Part shown: positions 18,367-27,100 of the stretch, one piece after another
Position numbering within the stretch: the first letter of the stretch is position 1
Layout of the letters: each line of letters begins with the position of its first letter
DNA from: Enterococcus hulanensis
GTDB lineage: Bacteria > Bacillota > Bacilli > Lactobacillales > Enterococcaceae
Length of the DNA: 64,000 nucleotides
Assembly (NCBI RefSeq): GCF_005405485.1
Contig: NZ_BJED01000003.1
Coordinates: forward strand, 124,001 to 188,000
Direction of reading: 5' to 3'
Position numbers and translations under genes: made by a program
The notes under the pieces: generated by a model
Seen by the model: the letters and a program-made list of their open reading frames with translations, nothing else
Told to the model about the DNA's origin: nothing
Database searches by the model: none

Positions 18367-19713
18367 TTATGGATGAATATATTGTAAGCCGGCTGCGCTC
18401 AATGTCGCAGTGTTCGGTCCGGTTGGTGTTGGGAAGCCCATACCACCTTGAGTAATAGTGATTGTATTGTTTGAAGCATTGTATGATTGAACATAAGCAA
18501 CGTGTCCGTATGAAGGATCAGCATTCCATGTTCCAACTGATTGACCTTGTGCAAAGACTACGATCGAACCAGCTGCTGGCGAGCCGTCTACTTGGAAGCC
18601 ATCAGCTGCTGCTGACGCGCCCCATTGGCATCCGTTACCCCAGTAAGTTCCAGCCCAAGGTGCAACGTTTTTAACGTACCAAGTACATTGACCTACTGCA
18701 TACATATTACCTGAACCAGTGTGATCCACTTTGTTTCCACCTGTATTTATTGGAGGTGTAGGCTCTGGTGTTTTTGTATCGTCTGTTGAACTTGTTTCAG
18801 TTTTTGGTTCAGTTGTTGCAGAAGATGAAGTTGAGCTTTCTTCACTTGCACTTGATGAAGCTTCGGTTGAAGTTGAGCTTTCAGCAGATGCTTTGGCTTG
18901 TTCAGCTTGTTCTTTAGCCGCTTTGGCTTGAGATTCTTCGAAGGCTTTTTGGGCTTTCGCAGCTTCTTGTGCTTGACGTTCTTGTTCAGCTTTTTGTGCT
19001 TTTGCAGCTTCTTGCTGTTCTTTCAAGACACGCGCTTGTTCTGCTTTGGCTTCTTCTTGTTGTTTCTTCAATTTAGATTTGTCTTGTTCAGCTGTTGCTT
19101 GTTCTGCAGCATAGTTTGCTTTTACAACATTCAATTCAGCTTGTTTGTTAGCAATCTCATTTTTTTGCGCTTCTAATTCTTTTTGATTCGTTTGAATTTC
19201 AGCAACTTTTGTTTCGTTGTCTTTAACTTTTTCTTCTACCGCTTTTTCATCGGCTTTTTGTTGCTCCATCAATGAATGGTTCGCTTTGACCATCGTTGAC
19301 ATCGCTTGAACACGTCCGACTACATCAGATAATGAATCTGCTTCTAAAACTGCAGAAACATAGTTAGTAGCTTGGCCCTTCACCTGTGTATCACGGGCTT
19401 GGCTTTTGATTACTTCGTTACGTTTTGCGATACGTACTTTTAAAGTAGCGATTTTTTCTTGTAATTTCATTGTATCTTTATTCAATTGATCTTGCTTAGC
19501 TTCTAAGTCTTTAACTTTTTCGCTAACTGTTGCAATTTCACTTGTTAATCCGTCAATTTGTGTTTGAACATCGGATTGTTTTCCTTGTAAATCACTGATC
19601 TTTTGATCTTTTTCTTGAATCTGTTGATCATAATTATCGGCTAAAGCAATACTTGGTACTGCTGATACAGCGATTGTACAAACTAACAATGCTGATAATA
19701 AACTCTTTTTCAC
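18367..19713 (-). CDS. Secreted PcsB/SagA-like peptidoglycan hydrolase with CHAP domain
   Basis: A 448-residue exported protein. It has a signal peptide ending near residues 24-26 (SIALADN), a long coiled coil (about 27-260, KDQKISDLQGKQ onward), an alanine/serine/threonine-rich linker and a C-terminal CHAP domain (about 340-448). Catalytic Cys and His are in GQCTWYVKN and SYGHVAYVQ. PcsB-type proteins cut peptidoglycan at division sites, with the coiled coil as the FtsEX-contacting part; SagA of enterococci has the same layout but an NlpC/P60 end. The start is GTG at 19713 with GGAGGA upstream. Confidence 0.9.
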   Translation of the reverse strand: MKKSLLSALLVCTIAVSAVPSIALADNYDQQIQEKDQKISDLQGKQSDVQTQIDGLTSEIATVSEKVKDLEAKQDQLNKDTMKLQEKIATLKVRIAKRNEVIKSQARDTQVKGQATNYVSAVLEADSLSDVVGRVQAMSTMVKANHSLMEQQKADEKAVEEKVKDNETKVAEIQTNQKELEAQKNEIANKQAELNVVKANYAAEQATAEQDKSKLKKQQEEAKAEQARVLKEQQEAAKAQKAEQERQAQEAAKAQKAFEESQAKAAKEQAEQAKASAESSTSTEASSSASEESSTSSSATTEPKTETSSTDDTKTPEPTPPINTGGNKVDHTGSGNMYAVGQCTWYVKNVAPWAGTYWGNGCQWGASAAADGFQVDGSPAAGSIVVFAQGQSVGTWNADPSYGHVAYVQSYNASNNTITITQGGMGFPTPTGPNTATLSAAGLQYIHP

Positions 19714-19746
19714 TAATTATTCCTCCGGCTATTATGTTGATTTAAA

Positions 19747-19775
19747 ATTATAGATCGCATAACGTCAGATGTAAT
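19747..19775 (-). promoter_or_regulatory. Candidate promoter of the CHAP hydrolase gene
   Basis: Minus-strand -35 ATTACA and -10 TATAAT are 17 bases apart; the leader would be about 30 bases. The -10 is consensus, the -35 is weak (4 of 6). Confidence 0.55.
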
Positions 19776-19784
19776 TCTAACATA

Positions 19785-19796
19785 GTGATATATCAC
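19785..19796. promoter_or_regulatory. Palindrome upstream of the CHAP promoter
   Basis: GTGATATATCAC is a perfect 12-base palindrome about ten bases before the -35. It is a candidate regulator site; no regulator is identified. Confidence 0.4.
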
Positions 19797-20106
19797 GCAT
19801 ATAAAAGAAATGTTACAAATACATTTCAAAATATTTTTTAAAATTTTTGAAACGTTGCGTAAAAATACAAAAAAGCGCTATTTAGCAGCTTTTTCAAGTG
19901 AAACTCTGTACTTTTCCATTAACCCAGTTTCTTTATGATTGATAAAAAAAGTGAAAATAATTTCAAGGAAAACTACTTGTAAGCATTTGTCTATTAAATA
20001 AAATGAGTTATCGTCTCACCTATCAAACAAAATGATGATTTTGATAGGTGCTGACCTAGAAATTTTTCTTCCTATTATAAGCCCTTATTTTGGCCGGTCA
20101 TTTTCT
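19797..20106. other. Intergenic region between divergent CHAP and zinc-protein genes
   Basis: AT-rich, no ORF that I can support and no clear repeat. It separates a minus-strand and a plus-strand gene, so it holds only the control regions for both. Confidence 0.6.
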
Positions 20107-20135
20107 TTGGTTCTATTGCGCTTTTCGAATAGAAT
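20107..20135 (+). promoter_or_regulatory. Candidate promoter of the zinc-protein gene
   Basis: TTGGTT (20107-20112), 17 bases, TAGAAT (20130-20135). It sits about 29 bases before the start codon at 20164. Confidence 0.55.
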
Positions 20136-20163
20136 AAACTTGAGAGAAGAAAGGGGAACTGTT

Positions 20164-21060
20164 ATGCGTTGGCGAGGAGATCGACAAAGTTCAAATGTAG
20201 AGGACCGATCCGGAAGCAGTGGACGATCGACAGGAAAAATGGCGGCTGGCGGCGGCATTGGTGTATTTTTAATAGCTATCATTGTTTTCTTCCTATCCGG
20301 TGGAGATTTGAGTACAGTCACAGATACTTTGGGCGGCGGCATTACATCGGCAACATATGAAACTGAAAATGTTTCTTCAAAAGAATACACAGACCAAAAA
20401 GAATTTGCCGCAGTCGTCTTTGCTCATTTAGAAGACTACTGGAATGATGAGTTTGAACAGCTAAATGAACCATATCAAAATCCGACGCTCGTACTATTTA
20501 CAGATAGTGTAAGTTCCGCTTGCGGACAGGCCAGTTCACAGGTCGGACCATTTTATTGTCCAGCGGATCAGAATGTGTACTTAGATTTGAGCTTTGCCGA
20601 TGAGCTATCAAATAAATATGGTGCAACTGGTGATTACGCTATGGCTTATGTGATCGCACATGAAGTCGGGCATCATGTGCAAAACGAGCTGGGCATCTCT
20701 GCTCAATTAGATAAAATTCGTAAACGAGTCTCTGAATCCGAATATAATAAATACAGTGTCCGTTTAGAATTGCAGGCTGACTACTTAGCGGGCTGCTTTT
20801 CAAAATACTTGGCTGGAGAAACTTATCAGGGACAACCCATTCTTGAAGAAGGCGACATAGACGAAGCGATCACTGCAGCAAATGCGATTGGTGATGATAC
20901 CTTGCAAAAAGAATACCAAGGATACGTCGTACCGGACAGCTTTACTCACGGAACTAGCCAGCAGCGTATCAACTGGTTTAAACGCGGGTTTCAGTATGGT
21001 GATTTGAAACATGGAGATACCTTTAATGAAAAGAATTTAGATCTATCCACCGCAGCGTAG
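20164..21060 (+). CDS. YpfJ-type neutral zinc metallopeptidase-like membrane protein
   Basis: A 298-residue protein with a charged cytoplasmic N-terminus, one membrane segment (residues about 24-45, GGGIGVFLIAIIVFFLSGG) and an extracytoplasmic domain with the zinc signature AHEVGHHVQNELG and a later glutamate in the LQADYLAGCF motif. YpfJ-family proteins are membrane-anchored predicted metallopeptidases of unknown target. The ATG at 20164 was chosen over the frame opening at 20032 because AGGGG lies eight bases upstream and the first 44 residues of the longer frame do not resemble the family. Confidence 0.88.
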   Translation: MRWRGDRQSSNVEDRSGSSGRSTGKMAAGGGIGVFLIAIIVFFLSGGDLSTVTDTLGGGITSATYETENVSSKEYTDQKEFAAVVFAHLEDYWNDEFEQLNEPYQNPTLVLFTDSVSSACGQASSQVGPFYCPADQNVYLDLSFADELSNKYGATGDYAMAYVIAHEVGHHVQNELGISAQLDKIRKRVSESEYNKYSVRLELQADYLAGCFSKYLAGETYQGQPILEEGDIDEAITAANAIGDDTLQKEYQGYVVPDSFTHGTSQQRINWFKRGFQYGDLKHGDTFNEKNLDLSTAA

Positions 21061-21107
21061 ATTTTTTAAATTTTATTTTACACGATTTACAAATTATTAA
21101 GACCACA

Positions 21108-21147
21108 AAGAGCCCCCACTCAAAACTAATTTTGAGTGGGGGCTCTT
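21108..21147. terminator. Bidirectional terminator between zinc-protein and giant adhesin genes
   Basis: AAGAGCCCCCACTCAAAA pairs perfectly with TTTTGAGTGGGGGCTCTT (18 pairs) around a four-base loop. It serves both converging genes. Confidence 0.88.
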
Positions 21148-21184
21148 ATTGTTTGGAATAACTCACGTTGTACTTATTAGAAAA

Positions 21185-24100
21185 TTAAACTTGTCTCTTC
21201 CTATAGAAATACAAAGCGCCTGCCAAAACAATTATTACTAGTCCGATATATGGCAGAACCTTCAATACTTGTTCCCCAGTCTGCGGTAAAGTGCCGCCGC
21301 TGCTGGTTCCATATGATGATCCACTGGACAAGCTGCTGCCATCGGTAAAGGTATCACCCTTCGTTGAAGGCAGATCAGGATTTGTTTTCTTGATCGTCAC
21401 AGTTTGAGCTTCATCATTGATATCTTCGTGAGAACCGATCAGATTCCCCTTCGCATCAAATAATTTTTCGAAGGCCACTAGTGTTAGATCATTCGACAAT
21501 AGGCTGCGGCGGAAAGTAAAGCGCATTTCAACCGTGCCGGTACCTGTGTCGCTGGCCACAAAGGTTGCTTGACTCTCAACTTCGCGTCCTAACACAGTGA
21601 ATGGTGCGTTCGCTTCTTTCATCATCAATGTTCCGCGAACTGTATAGCTTTCACCCGGAATCAGATTTTCGTAGAAGATGATGTCATTGATAATAACATC
21701 TTCATCACTATCTTTACTGATTTCAGCTGCTTGTGTCCCAACTTTTGGATAATGAACCGACTGATCTTTGTCTTCAATATCTGTATGGGATGCCACTTCT
21801 TTTTCTTCTTGGTACAAGGTCTCGAAGACTACCACTGTCTTACCAGCCAGGTCGCCCTTCGTAATCTTGAATTCCAATTGGATAGTGCCGTCACGCTTAG
21901 TCGCTTTGAATGTTTTCTCAGCATGAACTTCATTACCTTCGCGGGTTAGGAATGGTTTGTTCGTTGCTTTATCCATCAATACGCCTTTGACTGTGTATTC
22001 TTTACCTACAATCAAGTTCTTGTAGCTGACTTCATCGACAACTGTTACTTCATCATCGGCAAAGCCTTCGTTTGTACCTGAGTCTTTATCTTTTGCTTTG
22101 GTTGAAACTTGCGGCTGACGAACTGTTTGATCTTCATCTTCCAGATCTTCATGGACTCCAACTAATTTTCCTTCTGCATTGTAAAGTTTTTCGAAGACTA
22201 CTAACACTGTATCTTCGTTGATTTCGCTGCGTGGGAAAACAAATTCAACTTCCACTGTACCTGAACCTGTTTCAGAAGCTTTAAAGGTTGCCTTGCTAGT
22301 CACTTCTTTTTCAGCAACGATGAATGGTTTGCCAGTTTCTTTGTTCATCAACACACCATTAACCGTGTATTCTTTGCCAGGAATAAGATTTTCATAAGAC
22401 ACGATATCTTTGATCTTCACATCTTTGTCTGTACTTCCCGTTGTTTGAGAAGCTTGCGTTCCAACTTTCGGATACGTTACAGTTTGATCTTCATCTTCGA
22501 TATCAGTATGAGCTGCTACTTCTTTTTCATCATGATAAAGTGTTTCAAAGACTACAACTGTCTTGCCAGCTAGATCACCACGTTTGATTACAAATTCTAA
22601 ATCAATCGTTCCATCTGGTTTTTCAGCTTTAAACGTCTTCTGCGCACGAACTTCATCACCTTCACGAGTCAAGAATGGTTTGCCAGTTGCTTTATCCATC
22701 AACACACCTTTGACTGTGTAGTTTTGACCAACATTTAAATGCTTGTAAGAAACTGTATCAACGATCGTTACTCGTTCGTTAGCAAGTCCTTCATCCATTT
22801 CAGTATCTTTGTCAATCGCATCTGTTTCTAGTTCAATTTCAGGTTTGATTTCAACTGTTTGGTCTTTGTCATTGATATCTTCGTGAGTACCAACTAATTT
22901 ACCTGCAGAATTGTAAAGTTTTTCAAAGACCACTAAGTTCTTAGGATCTTCTAACGCTTTACGGCTGAAAGTAAATTCAACCTCAACAGTGCCGGTTCCT
23001 TTTTTATTCGCGGTAAAGGTTGCTTCACCAGTAATTTCCTTATCGTCTACCTTGAAGGCTTCGCCCGTTTCTTTATCCATCAAGACACCAGTAACTTTGT
23101 ATTCCTTACCAGGAACTAGATTATCATAAGAAACGATATCCTTGATTGTCACTGTATCACCATGAACACTTGTTTCAGAAGCTTTCGTACCAACATCTGG
23201 ATAATTGACTGATTGGTCCTCATCATTAATATCCGTATGTGAACCTACCTCTTTGTCTTCATGATAAAGTTTTTCAAAGACAACGACTGTTTTACCAGCT
23301 AGATCTCCTTTGGTTACCACAAATTCAAGTTCGATCGTGCCATTTTGTTTTTCTGCTGTAAATGTTTTCTCAGCATGGACTTCTTTGCCTTCTGTTGTCA
23401 AGAATGGGTTGCCTGTCGCTTTATCCATCAATACACCTTTAACCGTGTATTCTTGACCTACATTTAAGTTTTTGTATTCAACAGTATCAATAATTTTGAC
23501 TTCTTCTTTTGCAAGACCTTCGTCCATTTCAGTATCTTTATCAATAGCTGTTGTTTCTACTTCAACTTCAGGCTTCACTTCAACCGTTTGATCTTTGTCA
23601 TTGATATCTTCGTGAGTCCCAACGAGAACACCTTTGGCACCATAAAGTTTTTCAAAAACAACTAATTCTTGGTTTTCCTTCAATGCACTGCGTTTGAAGG
23701 TGAATTTAACTTTAACTGTACCTGAACCTGTTTTACTTGCATTGAATGTTGCTGAACCAGTCACTTCTTCTTTATTTACTAAGAATGGTTGACCTGTCGC
23801 TTTATCCATCAGCACACCGTCAACTTTGTACTGTTGACCCGGCTTCAAGTTTTCATAGGCTACGTTATCTTCAAGTACAATGGTATCTCCATGAATAGAA
23901 GTTTCTGCCGCCTTCGTACCAACTTTCGGATAATTGACTGATTGGTCTTCGTCCTCAATATCGGTATGCGCGCCTACTTCAACATCTTCATGGTAGAGAT
24001 TTTCAAAGACGACGACTGTCTTACCTGCTAGATCGCCTTTGGTTACTACAAATTCAAGATCAATCGTGCCGTTTTTCTTCTCAGCAGTAAAGGTTTTTTC

Positions 24101-27100
24101 TGCACGAACTTCTTTGCCTTCAGTGGTTAAGAATGGTTGGTTCGTTTTCTTATCCATCAAGACACCTTTGACTGTGTACTCTTTGCCGATTTGAAGATTT
24201 TTGTAAGAAACGGTATCGACAATGATGACTTCTTCTTTATCTAAGCCTTCATTTTGTTCTGTATCTTTATCGATGGCCTTTGTTTCTACTTCTGGGAAGT
24301 CAACTGTCTGATTTTCATCATTGATATCTGTATGAGAAGCAATTTCTTTTTCACCTAGATATAATGTTTCGAATACTACGACAGACTTGCCAGCTAGATC
24401 GCCTTTGGTAATCTTGAACTCAAGATCGATTGTGCCATTTTGTTTTTCTGCTGTGAATGTTTTCTCAGCTTTGACTGTTTTACCGTCGGTTGTCTTAAAT
24501 GGTTGATTTGTTCCTTTATCCATCAAGACACCCTTGACTGTGTATTCTTTCCCTACAATCAAGTTCTTATAAGAAACAGTATCGACAATCGTTACTTCTT
24601 CTTTCGCATTTCCTAGATTCAAGCCGGTTTCTAGGTCTTTCGCAGATGTTTTCACTTCCGCTGGAGGCTGTACCGGCACCGTCTGGTCTTCGTCATCGAT
24701 GTCTTCGTGAGTCGCAACAACTTTTCCAGTCGCGCCATAAAGTCGTTCAAAGACAACTAATTCTTTATTGTCTTTCAACGCACTGCGATCGAAGGTGAAG
24801 GTCACTTTAACGATACCTTTACCTGAATCTGGTGCTTTAAAGGTTGTTTCGCCTGTCACTTCTTTGCCATCAACTAAGAAGGCATTGCCAGTTGATTTAT
24901 CCATCAACTTACCTTTAACGGTATATTCTTTTCCAGGAATTAAGTTTTCATATGAAACATTATCCTCGATAACTACTTTGTCACCGTGTATACTAGACTC
25001 AGCGGCTTTCGTACCGACTTTAGGATAAGAAACGGTTTGGTCATCGTCTTCTATGTCAGTATGGGAGCCCACTTCTTTGTCTTGGTTAAACAACTTCTCG
25101 AAGACCACGACAGTTTTACCTGCTAAATCTCCTTTAGTTACCACAAATTCTAATTCGATCGTGCCATTTTTCTTTTCAGCAGTAAATTTCTTCTCAGCGC
25201 GTACTTCTTGGCCATCAGCTGTTAAGAATGGTTGGCCAGTTTCTTTGTCCATCAATACACCTTTAACAGTATATTCACGACCAACCACTAGATTTTTATA
25301 GCTTACAATATCTTTGATTGTTACTTTTTCAGTTGCATTTCCTTCATCTGTTCCTGTGCCAACATCGCTGGCGTTTGTTTCTATTTCAGGATAATTCACT
25401 GTTTGTTTTTCATCAGTGATCTCTTCGTGAACCGCAACTTCTTTTTCGCCTTCGTAAAGTTTTTCAAACACTACAACCGTTTTTCCGCGCATGTCTGTTT
25501 TCTTCACGACAAATTCTAAATCAATCGTACCGTTTTTTTTATCTGCTTTAAATGTTTTTTCAGCGGTTACTTTTTTACCATCAGAGCCGACAAATGCTTG
25601 CCCTGTTGATTTATCCATCAATACACCCTTAACGGTATAATCACGACCAACCACTAAATCTTTGTAAGAAACAGTATCAACAATCGTAACTTCTTCTTTT
25701 GGCTGACCATTCTCGTCCAGCGCATTTCCTTCATTGATATCAGTTTCTCTATCTTTTGCAGAGGTTCCGATCTCAATTTTAGGTCGAACAATCACATTTT
25801 CAGTTTCTTCACCTTTTTTACCTGTATGAACTAATTTTCCTTTATCGTCATACAATTTCTCCACATACCCATAAGAACCAACTTCTTTTGGTGTAAACGA
25901 TCCTGTCTTGTATTCACCAGAAGCGCTGACTTTGATTTTTTCAGAAGTCCAAACGATATCTGCTGCTGTCGCATTTTCAGCGTTGGCAAAGTCATTGACT
26001 TTATCTGAGAATTTGTACAAATCAACAATGACATAATAACCATCCGGTACAGTCGTTTCTAAGATAACCGTATCATGGATCGGTTCACCTAGATAAATAT
26101 CGTTACTAGAAGCTTTTGTATGGATATTTACTTTATGAACATTGAAGACTTCACCAGGATCGCCATGGTTTCCTTCATAAATAACTTTTCCTGTTTTCGT
26201 ATCCACGACTTTCGCAATCCAGCCATATGTTCCTTGTTCAGTGATCCGAACATCTTCTAAACCATAACCGTCAACGTTTGATTTATATTCACCATATTTT
26301 TTAATCGGCATTCCCTTAGAAGATTTTGCAACTTCTGTCGGATTTGAATAATCAAAATCATTGGCTTTGTCGCTATATTTATATAGCGTGAAGGTTACTT
26401 CTGCATTATCGCTTGATAAAGCTTTATTCACATGTAATGTGTCATAAACAGGTTTATTAGAGAAGACATTTTCTTCATTTACTTGCGTGTAAAATTCTTC
26501 TTCGCTGCCTGATGGGACATGGACTGTTTCAGAAGGGATTCCATAATCAGTTTGGAATTTAGCCAAACGTCCTGAGTCTGAACCACCGGTTACAACAATC
26601 GTATACCAGCCGGCTTTATCAAACGCTTTAAATTCCGTCGTACGTAATTCACCAGAAATCAATGGTGCTTTTACGACATCGAAAACTTCTGCGCCAGCAG
26701 GAATCTTATCATCGCGAATTGGTTTGGTTGGACTGTAATACATAGTGAAGGTAGCTGTCAGTTCTTCAGCAGTTTCTTCACCCGTTCCCCAACCATCTGG
26801 TAAATTGTAATCGCCATTTTTATCTGGATCACGATCTTTACCAATCAGTTCAGGATTTTTACTATCCCAATCGTTTAAGTTTCCTTTACCATCGATCGGT
26901 AATCCCCACATTCCAGGAAGATCTAATACTTTGATCGTGTCATAGATTTGCGCACCAACTGTACCCGATGCATCAGAAACAGTTGTTTCAATATTTGGTA
27001 CCCATGGAACGACAACATATTCATCCGCACTACCAAAGTTTGAATGCCACGGTTCTGTGTAAGTGGTAGACTCGATTTCTTCTACCCACACATACCAGCC

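Noticed and set aside
19797-20163. Longer start (20032) for the zinc metallopeptidase-like gene
   Set aside because: The extra 44 residues have no ribosome site and would cover the candidate promoter; the ATG at 20164 has AGGGG eight bases upstream.
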